Shown here one piece after another: positions 47,001-58,645 of a DNA stretch of 64,000 nucleotides. The notes below the pieces were generated by a model. That model made no database searches and was not told the origin of the DNA. It saw only the letters and a list, made by a program, of their open reading frames with translations. The DNA is from Tanytarsus gracilentus (Eukaryota; Arthropoda; Insecta; Diptera; Chironomidae): contig JAXRKN010000028.1 in the NCBI GenBank assembly GCA_038502055.1, positions 434,001-498,000 of the forward strand. Reading direction: 5' to 3'. Positions within the stretch are counted from its first letter, which is position 1; every line of letters begins with the position of its first letter. Position numbers and translations under genes: made by a program.

Positions 47001-49602
47001 TATGTGGGTATTTTTTATGATGTATATATACTCGACTTTCATTAACCATTTTCACGCATCGCTTGCTTCTTCATCCTTATTTGGCTTGAACTTATACTTT
47101 TTTATATGCCTCTAATAGCCTCTCATTTAATTCATATTCATGCCGCTCGTTGTTAAAAATCATAAATTGATTTTTATTGAATTGCTAATCGACTGCTAAT
47201 GACGATGAGATTTACAACGAATTGACTCCTAAAATGCATGCGATAAGAAAAAGAAATTATGCAAATCGGATGAGTTACCATTCTTACAAACTATCTCTTT
47301 CTATTGGATATTTCATGAGTTATTTGCACAACAACATCACTATAATTTACAACAGATTCTTGACATGATTTCTGAAACGTGATACCTGCTGAGAGAGACA
47401 CATTTTACTCACAAGTCTCGCCCGGCAGCTATTAATAACAAATTGATTCACACACTCAGCGCACACTTTCCTCATTCGTAATACACCTCATATTTATTCA
47501 CTCTCTATATCTACAATTTCATAAAAAATATAATGAGACTCTTTAAGGAATGTTGAAATCCATTTTAAAACTTTTTAACACACACTCAAACATTTTCTCT
47601 CCTTTTTTTATGGTTTTCAAAAAAAATATTTATTGGTGCTTAGTGAAAGTACTACATATGCCGCTTTGCAAAATCTATCTTCGAATGCTTTTAAATCTTA
47701 ACAGCAAAAAAAAAATATTTCGGCATTCCAGAGAATGAAATTCTAAAATTCCAAATTTTTCTTTCTCTCACTTCTTTTTTTTTTGTGTTGCAAAATGAAA
47801 TTTTTATGGCAACAGCAATTGCTACTATGTGCAACTCAGAGTTTATTTACTTGTGATACCCAACAAAATGACTCAAATTCCATTGGAAATGGTAGCTCAC
47901 CGACATCCAATCAAAAGGTACATTTATCATGTTCCCACTGAGTTTTAATTTAACCTTGCGCTCGAGCCTCGAGAGGATAATTTTTTATTAAAAAATTTGT
48001 GTTTGCTTTTTGTATGCTACAATTTTTTTAAAGATTCAAATTTCTAAAATATCACACACTTATTAAAGAGTAATTTAATTCTTATAGAATCCACACATTC
48101 CGGCCATCGATTCTAAATCGAACCCACCCAGCTTCACATTCATCCAAGGATGGCAGCTCTTAGCACTGGCAGTGTCGCTATTTGTGCCGAAAAATAGTCG
48201 TCTATTGTGGTTTTTAAAGCTACACCTAAGTCGTTCTTCTAGTGATACAAAAACGGAAACAGGAAAATATGCAGCTTACTGTGAGAGAGCGCTCGAGAGA
48301 ACCATTAAGAATGGACCACGTGAGGGCAAACCCTCGCGCATGGAAGTGCTCTCGATACTGTTGAAAAATCCTTATCACCATTCATTGCCTCACGCAATTC
48401 CTGTTCATATGATGAATGGATCTTACCAAGTCATTTCCTTTGACGGCTCCTCAACAATTGAAGAATTTCAATCGACTCTCGTGCAGGACATCGGATGTAG
48501 AGATTCAAATAATGGCTTTACACTTTTCAGTGATGATCCAATTGAAAAAGATCTCGAACATTATCTCGATCCCAATGCAAAATTATGCGATGTCATCTCG
48601 AAATGGGAAACAGCGCTACGTGAAAAGGGTTCTGGTAAATTTGAAAATTCTCGTGTCATTCAATTGACATACAAAAATCGTCTCTACTGGAAGCATGCAG
48701 TTAAACTCGAGACCGACAAGGAACGACTACTCATGTGCTATCAGATCAATCAGCAAATTGTTCAAGGAAGATTTCCATTGTCGCGTGCTCTCGCACTCGA
48801 GTTGGCCTCATTGATGGCACAAATCGATATGGGCGATGTGGGAGAAAAATCGAAAGGCACCTCATTACAAGCAATAGACAAATTTTATCCATATCGTTAT
48901 CGAGACGTTTTAAGTCCGGAGGGATTGAAGGAATTGCAAGAAATTTTGGCAGCAAAATGGCAACTGCTTAAGGGTCGCTCTGTATCGGATTGTGTTAGAA
49001 TTTATTTAACATGTGCAAGAAAATGGTGTTTCTTTGGTGCACAACTCTTTCAAGCGAAACCTCGTCACATGGATCAAGCGATGGTTTGGTTGGCAGTCTC
49101 CGAAGACTCTCTTCACATTCTCGATTTGTCTTCAATGTTGCCCTTGGCACGCTATCCATACAGTCAAGTAATGACTTTTGGAGGTTTACAGGATGATTTT
49201 ATGCTAGTTGTAGGTCCAGAAGACACACTTAATCCTAATTTAGAGCAAAAGTTACTTTTTGCTATGAGCAAACCAAAAATCTTGGAGATTACACTTTTAA
49301 TAGCGGACTATATGAATGCTCTTGGTCACGCACTACCAGGCACGCCGCAAATGAATACGCTTACAAGAAACGGAAGCTACAGAAGTGCTAAGTAAGAATT
49401 GTTAATTTATCTCGTTTAATTAATTGATTGATTAAACTTTTTTTTAAGATCAAAACTAGCATCTTCAACAACGGGAACGCCAATGCATAACACCTTAAAT
49501 TCAACTGTATCTCACACCTTTAATTCTCTATCAAATACTCTCTATTCAACTGCACACTCGACTCATGGATTTGATAAAAGTTCTTTGGATCGATCCAAAT
49601 GA
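44069..49602 (+). CDS. PLEKHH / MAX-1 family PH-MyTH4-FERM protein
   Basis: Exons include 44069-44322, 44541-46446, 46506-46697 (or to about 46731 with an alternative donor), 47814-47919, 48088-49391 and a last exon ending TGA at 49600-49602. The order is an N-terminal coiled coil, a Ser/His/Asn-rich disordered region, PH1 (KTGHLVKLGGKLKTWRKRWF), PH2 (VEGWLTKVKNGHSKRCWCML), MyTH4 (LFLSVAVNQGAG to FIQGWQLLALAVSLF) and FERM (VISFDGSSTIEEFQS onward). This is the architecture of vertebrate PLEKHH1/2 and nematode MAX-1, a membrane-proximal adaptor in motor axon guidance through netrin signalling. A plausible alternative segment VNTKKLGKQTR follows the MyTH4 exon. About 1,500 residues; the intron at 46732-47813 is the longest and holds no gene. 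Confidence 0.9.
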
Positions 49603-51451
49603 TAAAAAGTTTTAGTGATTTCCTCATAAATTTTTTCTTTTATGCTTTCGCAAGCGCATATACGAAAAATTTGAATATATGACGAAATTGATACAACTTA
49701 TGATGAACCAAAATTTTTCTTAGGATATAAGGACACAAAAAAGAAACAAATTTTTGCTGTATAGGAAAAAAAATTGCTTTTTTAGCTTCTCTTATAATCT
49801 CTTACAAACAAAAGTTTATCACTGTCTATATCCTATCTATACTATGTAATCACCAAACTTGACAGTGATATGATGAATGGCTAAATTACGTTTTAGTTCT
49901 TTAGATTTTCGTGAGAGGTCAAAGATAGAGAGGCGACGATAAAGTAATCCAAAAATAGGTCGAAAGTGACAGTGTGAGATTGATAAGATTTTAAAAGTTG
50001 AAAATGTAATCGGAAATAGCAGAAAGTATTAACAGACCATTTAGTGACGATTTTGAGTGCAGTGATTTTCTCTTACTTTTACTTTTGAATTCAGAGGAAA
50101 ATTGTTACAGAGTTTGGAAAAGTTTTTTTGTGATATATGAAATTCCAAAATCTGCAACTAAATTCCTTGAATTTTCTTAAACTTTTCTAACCAGTATTTA
50201 AATTCAAATTTTTGCATTTCTTAATTGTGTTTTTTACTCGACTTAATTTCTAATAAATCTTGAATCTCATCAATTATACTCAAGAGTGCATTTTTGAAAT
50301 GCACCACACACAAATCTCTTTTATGTTAACTGAAATGACTGCTGACAATTTTTCATTTTTTATTAGATTTGCCTAACGCATTTGTAGATGAAGAAAGAAG
50401 TCAAACGATTTCATCGCAATTGATAAACTTCATTAATGTCGCTCGCTTTCTCTCTTAATTGAACAAGTGATGAAGATGTTGATGATCTCATGCGAAGTTC
50501 AAAAGGCTAGAGAGCGAGAGAAAACTATTGACAATTAACAATGCGATGACGATCGTTTGAGTGTAGAAAATGAAAAATTAGAATTTTAGATTTTATAAAT
50601 TACATCTTTTCCCAAAACGAATCAAAGATGAAAGAGTGTAATTATATTAACTCAAAAAAAACCTATAAAGAAAAATAAAAAATTATTGCAAAAAGAAATT
50701 TTAAACTTTTCATTTCTTAAATGTCAATAATACATAATTCCTATCTTAATTATTTGAAAAATGACCCACCACAACATGGTTCACATTTCATTTTTAGTGA
50801 AAATATTTCTTATCGCATGGCGTCGCGGCTCTGACTTTTATTTCTGAAACAAGTCTCCCTCGTTCATGATATTTGTTATTGCAAGAGAGAACTTTAAGAG
50901 ATCGGCTCTAAAAAATTTATTTCATTGCATTATAGAATTTCGAGGAGACAACAAGGAAGTTTTGAAAATATGCAAAACTAATTGAAAAAGAAGTGAAAGT
51001 TTGTGATAGTGACTGAAGAAAGGTTGCAAATAAAATTAAAGTTAGTATTTTGGACATTTTAGTGAAAAATAAAAATTGGTAAAATTACGCAAAAAAAAAA
51101 ATTGCGATCTAAAAAAATAAGTCATTAAAAAATTTTAATGAGAGGAAGTGAAAAGTTAAATTTTAAAACATTTTAACTAAAAATTGGTCAATGTTATGAA
51201 ATCAATTTGATGATAAAAGAGAAATTGACGGCCTTGACTTAATAAGAAAATCTTCTCGATTTTGTAACTCAATACAATGAGTGCAATGACGACGGGAGAA
51301 TTCTCGTTTCATTGACACTTAAAGATGATAAGCTTATCGTCAACAAGAATTTACACGACAGACGGTGAAAAATTCACTCTCTCTCAAAAAAATGATTCGT
51401 CATTGTGGTCATACGTAATTAATGAATTTTTAATACTTTCAATTGTAGAAA
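49603..51451. other. Intergenic PLEKHH - Hmt-1
   Basis: About 1.85 kb without a convincing gene. It contains the 3' UTR of the upstream gene, AT-rich DNA, and purine-rich stretches near 50500-50530. A short ORF at 51325-51519 overlaps the Hmt-1 start in another frame and is not supported. Confidence 0.5.
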
Positions 51452-54210
51452 ATGAACGTGAACAGCTTTTGTGCACCGAACGTGACTTTTTGGGATATTT
51501 GGCGAAATCATTCCCTTAATCAATGTTTCTTTGATACCATCTCATCGTCGGTTATAGCGGGTTTTATTCTAATTTTTGGTGTCACACAGCTGTTGATTTA
51601 TCGAAAATATGGAACAAGAATTGAGGATCATCGTTTAAGAAAGAGCTTCTTTTATGTCCTGCAAATTTTCTTGCTACTTCTGTTGCCAATTTTGAGCGTC
51701 GTTCGGCTGTTTTTGAGATGGAAAATCTATGATCCTCCAAATGTCTACGGTTATATGGTGAGTTAATTAATTAGGTCTGGACGATTAATTAGGACTCACT
51801 AATTTTTTAGATTCTCCATACGTGTCTCACAGTGTTCGCATGTTTTTTTTCGATTTGTTTAATCTTAAAAGAAAGACACTATCAACTGCCCTCAACACCC
51901 TCCCGAGGTCATGGAGTTATTTTGCTCCTCTTCTTTACTATGGTTTTTATTTCTCAAAATGTGGCTCTTATCAATCTAAACGCGGATGATTGGTGGTTCC
52001 ACATGCAAACAAAACGTGATGAAATAGAAATGGGTTTATTCATTACTCGCTACATTTGCACAATGTTCATATTTGTGCTGGGATTAAAAGCTCCAGGAAT
52101 CCAGTGCATCGAGAATGATGAAGATGAAACTGTGTTGATCGACAACCCGAACCATATTGACGTAAGATAATTCGAATTTTTTTAATGCTAAGTTAAAAAT
52201 GTCGAATTTGCAGGAAAATCAGTCAACATTCAAGAATGCTTACAAAAAGATGAGGAAGCTAATGCCATTTTTGTGGCCAAAAAGTGATTGGGTCCTTCAG
52301 ACTCGCGTGATTTGCTGCTTTATTCTTCTTTTGCTTGGACGCGTCATCAACCTTTACGTTCCGATTTACAATAAGAAAATTGTCGATGGACTGTCTGAAC
52401 CAAAGCCAGAATTTCGATGGGATTGGATTGCAATTTATGTTGGATTTAAATTTCTTCAAGGTGGCGGCACTGGAAGTATGGGATTGCTCAATAATTTAAG
52501 GAGCTTTTTATGGATTCGAATTCAACAATACACGACGAGAACTATCGAAGTTGAACTTTTCAGACATCTTCACTCTCTCTCACTGCGCTGGCATTTGGGA
52601 AGAAAAACCGGTGAAGTTTTGAGAGTTATGGATCGTGGCACAGACTCAATTAATAATTTACTCAATTACATCCTCTTTTCAATTGCTCCAACTATCGTGG
52701 ATATTCTTATTGCCGTAGTATTTTTCACGACAGCATTCAACTGGAAGTTTGGCGCTCTCGTGTTGATCACCATGGTCTTGTACATTATTTTAACTATCAC
52801 AATCACCGAGTGGAGAACAAAATTCCAGAGACGCATGAACTTAGCTGATAACGCAACACGAGCACGATCAGTTGATTCGCTTCTCAATTTTGAGACTGTC
52901 AAATATTATGGGCAAGAAAATTATGAGGTTGACTGCTATCACGAAGCGATCGTCGACTATCAGAAAGAAGAATTTCAGTCAATTTTTACTCTCAACATTT
53001 TAAATACCGCTCAAAACATTCTCATATGCATTGGATTATTTGCCGGTTCTTTACTATGCGCTTATCTCGTTGCGCGTGGTGAAGGCGCTGACAAGTTGAC
53101 AGTTGGTGATTATGTCCTATTCGCCACATACATTATACAGGTTGGATTTTTTGCAGTTTATTTTTATTACTATTTTATATTATAAAATTTTTTTACAGCT
53201 CTACGTCCCACTCAATTTTCTTGGCACATTTTATCGGCAAATTCAAAAGAATTTTGTTGATATGGAAAACATGCTTGAACTTATGAAAGAAGACCAGGAA
53301 GTGATTGACGCACCGGGAGCTCCAGAACTTGTGTGCTCTCGAGGTGGAATCGATTTTTCAAATGTAACTTTTGGATATGCACCTGAAAAAATTATTCTTC
53401 GTAATGTCACGTTCAATGTGGCTCCGGGAAGAATTGTCGCATTGGTTGGTCCGAGTGGCGCAGGAAAAAGTACAATTATGAGACTCCTGTTCAGATTCTA
53501 CGATGTTTCAGCCGGCATTATTTCAATCGATGGTCAAAATATTAAAACAGTAACACAAGCGAGTCTGAGGCGGTCAATTGGTGTCGTGCCACAGGATACG
53601 GTTCTGTTTAATCAAACCATAAAATACAATATTAAATATGGGAGGATTTCGGCTGATGAGTTCGATGTCATTTCTGCAGCTCGCAGTGCTGATATTCATG
53701 AAAAAATTCTCACATTCCCACAGCAGTACGACACGCAGGTCGGTGAACGTGGATTGAGGTTAAGTGGAGGAGAAAAACAAAGAGTTGCAATAGCAAGGTG
53801 AGTTTTATTTTTTCACAATTCACTACTAACTAATTTATTGATTAATTTCAAACAGAACAATCCTTAAAGCACCTCAAATTGTGCTTCTTGATGAGGCAAC
53901 CAGTGCACTTGACACAAATACCGAACGAAACATTCAGGCAGCTTTAGCAAGAGTTTGTGCTAACAAAACCACTTTAATTATTGCTCATCGACTCTCGACT
54001 ATTATTCATGCAGATGAGATTTTAGTGCTAAAGGATGGTGAAATTGTTGAACGTGGTCGTCACGATCAATTGCTGGAAGAGAGTGGACTTTATGCTGAGA
54101 TGTGGAATCAACAGCTAAAAAATCTCGAAGGTGAAAAGTTGAGGGATGAAAAAGATGAAATTGATGATTCACAGCAACAGCAGCCCACAAACCATCATCA
54201 TCACCACTAA
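51452..54210 (+). CDS. Hmt-1: ABCB6-type ABC transporter (Hmt-1)
   Basis: Five exons (51452-51757, 51811-52161, 52214-53140, 53199-53797, 53856-54210) give 845 residues. The N-terminal five-helix TMD0 (about residues 30-210) precedes a six-helix ABC membrane domain (residues 245-560, with ETVKYYGQEN, typical of ABCB6/HMT-1/ATM1). The nucleotide-binding domain has Walker A GPSGAGKST, a Q-loop VPQDT, signature LSGGEKQR, Walker B IVLLDEATSALD and the switch His in IIAHRLST, so it is intact. HMT-1/ABCB6 half-transporters act as homodimers in vacuolar, lysosomal or mitochondrial membranes, exporting metal-thiol conjugates or porphyrins. The C-terminus ends in a Gln and His tail (QQQQPTNHHHHH), a possible metal-binding tail. 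Confidence 0.95.
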
Positions 54211-54467
54211 AAATGATCAAATTAAAAATTATTATTTTTGTTTAAAACGAGCAATAAAAAAATTCGTATATTTTACGTATTCAAAATTTTAGTTGGTTAA
54301 TTTTCAAAATAATTTGTTGGCTCTTCGAATATTAAAAGAAAAAACGTCGAAGATTTCAATCAAAGATTAAATTAAACTAGTACAACAAGCACGTGGATGT
54401 CATATGTAGAATAAATTTCTATATTTCATTTCAAACAGCTACGCTCAAATTCAGTCTGCGGTTAATC

Positions 54468-56261
54468 ATGAAAGAGTTCAGTTCAAAGACATCGATTCAT
54501 GGGGTAAAATATATATTTGACACCAAGCATAGCCGCTTGACAAGAGCTTTATGGACGCTGCTTCTTTTTGCGTCCTTTTTCGGACTCGCTTATTACATCT
54601 ATGCTGCATACGTAAAATGGAAATTCACTCCGGACATCGTCATGCGGAGCAAATCAAGATCTTTAAAAGATTTTCCAACGCCAGCCATAACAGTTTGTCC
54701 TTCAACTTTCGCCAGAAGTCACTTAGTAAATATTGATGAGATTATAGGAAAATTATAGAACCAAACGATTCCAGTTCTCAGCATAGATGAATGCAAATAT
54801 CTCGCTGCAAATTTTTATCGAACAGAAAGAAAAACTTTCATTTTCAAAAAACTTGTTGAGACTTTATGCCGCAACAATTTGACCTTTTTTGACGGCAACA
54901 AAATGGTGGATTTGATTGAAAAAAGTGCATTCAATTCAACTGAAATCTTTATTATCGACGAATCCGAAACTTTACCCAATCGGATACTGACTTTTCGAGG
55001 AATGTGTTATACTTGGAACATGCTTAATTTTTCATCGATTTTCAATTCAGAAGTGATTCATGAAGATTTTCGAAGTTACTCGAATAATAAAACTTCAGAA
55101 TGGTCTGTCGAACGTGGATACTTTTCGCCAAACATAACTTATCCCTCGAGACATGGCAGAAAAGTGTGTGCCTTACTCAATAACTCTGATGCGGTTAATT
55201 CATGGCCGAACAATTTTTTCAAAATTATTTTTCATTTATCAAACGAAATCCCTACGCCCAGCCACAAGATGTACTCGGTTGAATATGGCAGTACAACAAA
55301 TTACGATATCAAAGTGAAAAGTTATCGATTGGACAGAGGAATGAAAAAAGTTCCCATAGAATGGCGAAAATGTTATTTTGAGGGTGAAAAGGAACTCAAA
55401 TATTTCAGGTCTTACACCAAATTTCACTGCGAAATTGAGTGTGAATCGAACGCGACTCTAAAGCTTTGTGGCTGCGTTGAATTTTGGATGCCACGAGATT
55501 CAACAACGAGAGTTTGTAATTGGCTGAGAGAAAATTGCACTATAGGAATTCTTAGCGAAGATCCATGTGCTTGCTACTCAACATGCAATGACATTAAATA
55601 TTCTTTTGAACATAACAGAAATAGCATAATGTTAGTGGGTACAAAATACACGACCGGACGAAAGTAAGTACTCAACAATATTCAACAAATCTTTTTATGA
55701 ATTTAAATTTAAATTTAGTCAAAAGATGACGACAATTAATTATAATTTTCAAAATGGTCCGGTGGAGGAAATTGAGAATTATGTGACTTATACAGTTCAA
55801 GATTGTGAGTAAATATTTATTTAAAATAATTTTCACTTAAATTTATCTTTAATATAGTCATTGCTGATATTGGCGGCTTACTCGGTCTCTTCATGGGATG
55901 CTCAGTGCTGTCAATCACTGAAATCGTTATTTTAATAATCTCATCAGTGAGAAAGATGTTTCAGAAGAAAAATAATGTCAAATTCCTGAAAAAAGTTGAA
56001 CCGGATGGAGGTGAAATTTTTACAGTATCCAATACTTTACCAGTGATGAAGAAATTAAGTGATTTAGAATATCAATTAAAGACTAAAATGTACAGCGTTG
56101 AAAGGAATATTCAAAATGTTTCAAGGAGATTGAAAAACTTGGAAAATATTTTGAATGAAGAGTTTATTCAATTGAATGAAAATATTGAGAAAATTGTCTC
56201 AAAATCTGTGAAAAGGGAATTGAGGCAATGCAAAAGCGAGAGGGTGCAAAGTGAAAATTGA
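54468..56261 (+). pseudogene. Pickpocket DEG/ENaC channel with in-frame TAG
   Basis: Three exons (54468-55663, 55719-55804, 55858-56261) keep frame except for a TAG at 54756-54758 after about 96 codons (IDEIIGKL-stop-NQTIPVLS). Around it the reading frame remains good: TM1 (ALWTLLLFASFFGLAYYIYAA), post-TM1 FPTPAITVCPST, a Cys-rich ectodomain (CEIECESNATLKLCGCVEF, CACYSTCNDIKY) and TM2 with GGLLGLFMGCSVLSITEIV including the G-C-S selectivity filter. The C-terminal cytoplasmic tail is a coiled coil. Such channels are amiloride-sensitive sodium channels used in mechanical, chemical or water sensing. The TAG may be a recent disabling mutation, translational readthrough or a sequence error; no other damage is visible. 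Confidence 0.85.
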
Positions 56262-56631
56262 GAGATCAAACCACCCTCAACTTTAAGCACATTTTACACT
56301 TACAATCCACACGTGCACGCTGATTGTAAATTCCCCAACTTATTTTTGTTTATTCTTCCCCACCTCTCATATCTCTACTTGTATGCATATGACATACGTA
56401 TTTGTTCAAATGTATTATTAAGATAGTATCAAATAACAATAAGTCGAGATATCTCTGCTGATCGTGCAGAAGAGACCTGCTAAAAAATAGTTACAAGGAG
56501 AAACAAAGTTTTAATCGATTATAATTTGAATTATTATCGCACGAACATTGAAGATTCAATCATATGTGTAATTAATTAACTAATTGAACAGCAACGACTT
56601 GGGTGTGACTTCGAGAGAGAAAAGTTTCGTC
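56262..56631. other. Spacer after the pickpocket gene
   Basis: 370 bp, AT-rich. It may include an upstream exon of the next ORF, since an acceptor-like GAACAG lies at 56585-56590. Nothing else is identified. Confidence 0.4.
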
Positions 56632-57111
56632 ATGAAAAAGTTTCTAGCTTGTAACTCGAGTAAGAGCGTTTGGAGCGAACGTTCGATGACTCAGAATGAT
56701 GAACATTTAATAATTTATTGCAAGAACTTGAAAACAATTTTTCAAGCATGGAGCGATAAGCAGGTGAACGAGAACGTAAAGAAGATCACAATCAATGTCT
56801 CCACAGACGATCCGTCGCTGTCGATTAATCCATATATGATGCCTAACTTGAATGTGTGCACACACGTGAGGGAAATAAATTTCAACTGTTATACACACGA
56901 TTATTGGCTCTCTCTCGTTCTCTCACTATGCCCAAATGTGGAGGTTTTACATTTTTTTAAGTTGACAAAGGGAAAACTAAGGTATCTTGTGGAGCATCTT
57001 GAAAATTTGACACATGTTACATGTGACTATATGGACAGCGATTTAATTGAGTATTATGAGGACTTGGTGAAGAATGATAAAAGCCTTAATTGTAATGTTA
57101 AAATTAATTGA
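56632..57111 (+). CDS. Unidentified LRR-like protein, about 159 residues
   Basis: ATG at 56632 opens a 159-residue ORF (MKKFLACNSSKSVWSERSMT to LVKNDKSLNCNVKIN); the open frame extends upstream to 56584, so a 5' exon is possible. Segments such as VKKITINVSTDD, VREINFNCYTHDYW, CPNVEVLHFFKLTKGKLRYL and LENLTHVTCDYMD have the beta-strand/helix rhythm of the degenerate leucine-rich repeats found in insect F-box/LRR proteins, but no F-box is visible. A poly(A) signal-like AATAAA follows at about 57207. It could be a truncated F-box-LRR copy or a lineage-specific gene. Confidence 0.5.
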   Translation: MKKFLACNSSKSVWSERSMTQNDEHLIIYCKNLKTIFQAWSDKQVNENVKKITINVSTDDPSLSINPYMMPNLNVCTHVREINFNCYTHDYWLSLVLSLCPNVEVLHFFKLTKGKLRYLVEHLENLTHVTCDYMDSDLIEYYEDLVKNDKSLNCNVKIN

Positions 57112-58645
57112 CATAAAAATTTATTTAAGGGCCTAACTTATGTGCAATATTAAATTAACCTAAAAAATGTTTATATCCACTTTAGATGCAATTTAATTGA
57201 AATTAAATAAAATATTTTAAAGTTTAAAATCTATTTTTTTCTCATACTTCTCTGAGGTGCTTAAAAGCTCACAAAAGAGGGGGTTGAAAGCTCCTTGGAC
57301 TATAATTTCATTTTCAACGTGCTAACAAACGAAATAAGTATTTGTGCTCGAGCATTGCCTCAGTTTCATTTTGGACGTCGTCGTGGACTGACGATCGGAT
57401 CGAGGGAAAAATTAATTTCGGTCTGGCTGTATTAGTGTGGAAAATTGTAGGATAATCTGCATAAAATATAATTGAAAGAAGTAATTAAAGTTTTTAAAAT
57501 ATTTAAATTTTGATTAAAGTTAAACAAATTAAAAAAAAATAATTTTCTACAAAACAAAAAAAAATAAAATGGAAAAATTAAATTTTAAATTCAGCGAAAA
57601 TTGAGTCAATTTTATAAACTTACGGAAAGAAAAAACTTTTATAAGTTATCGAATTTCTCAACTTGCAAGAATCTACAAAAAATTATCACATTCGGACATG
57701 TGACGCAGAAATTCAGTGGACAAAAGTGACATGCATTTTTTCTTACTTGATATTAGATCACAAATTAAGTTAAAGTGCGAATTTTTCGGTCGGTTTTAGC
57801 ATCGATTTTGCTAATTAAATAAAATAAAACGTTTCACGTTTTCACGTACACCACGAAGAAATTGAAAAATTAGCCAAATTGATATAAATCTCAGATCGTT
57901 GATTATTAACATAATCTGAAAACTCGCATCGTGACATCATCGATGTTGAGATAAAAAATAATTCCGAGTTATTCATATTGTTTGATTTTATAACTTTATG
58001 TAGGAGAATATTCATAAAGGTGTGTTTCGAACGGTGCTCTAGGGCACTGCTGACCAAGCAATAAAATAAACAAAGTAGCTTTTTTTGTCAAACAAATACC
58101 TTAAGAATAATATTTTGGCAGTCAAAAATGAAAAAATATCAGTTTCATTTTCATGATTTAAAAACTAAGAAATATTTAGGAAAGTTCAAAAAATAAATTT
58201 GCAAATCACGAAAAGTTGAGTAAAATCATACTGAAATTTATAGCAAAAAATCTCTCATTAACAATAGGGTTTTAAATAAATTAAAAAAGTGCAATATCAT
58301 CTCAGCGTTATGAATTTTTGATGAGTGTTGATGATCATTAAATTAGCATGTTCACGCCAAAAAGTAGATAAATTTTATTCGAAAATTGTTGCATTGTTTT
58401 TTTGCACTTTATGTGTGTAAAGAAGTATAAATATTATTTATAAAGTCCGCATGAAAATAATAATTATTATGGCGAGATTTAATTTAACGCCATCAAATTA
58501 CGAAGTTAAGTGCATTGTCAGCACATATATGAAAAATTAAGCAATTTGAAGTGCGGTTGAAAATTATTTGTCAAACACTTGGAAAAAATGTGGCATTGAG
58601 TTGACCAAAAATTTCCCTTTTTATTCTTCAAGGTTGCTGCATTTC
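57112..58645. other. Intergenic upstream of the acyl-CoA reductase
   Basis: About 1.5 kb of AT-rich DNA with no supportable ORF. A TATAAATA box near 58426-58433, about 215 bp before the ATG of the reductase, is a candidate promoter element. Confidence 0.4.

Noticed and set aside
47550..47738. Small ORF in the long PLEKHH intron
   Set aside because: Low-complexity, Lys/Phe/Leu-rich AT composition, no homology recognised, and no promoter or poly(A) context.
54724..54758. A 33-bp intron (GTAAAT…TATAG) that would remove the TAG in the pickpocket gene
   Set aside because: It is in frame and has GT/AG ends, but 33 bp is shorter than any intron seen elsewhere in the window (about 50 bp or more) and below what the spliceosome normally handles.
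57112..58645. Search for tRNA or other RNA genes in the larger gaps
   Set aside because: No A/B box pairs or cloverleaf-like arms were recognised by eye here or in the other intergenic stretches; a covariance-model scan would be needed to be certain.
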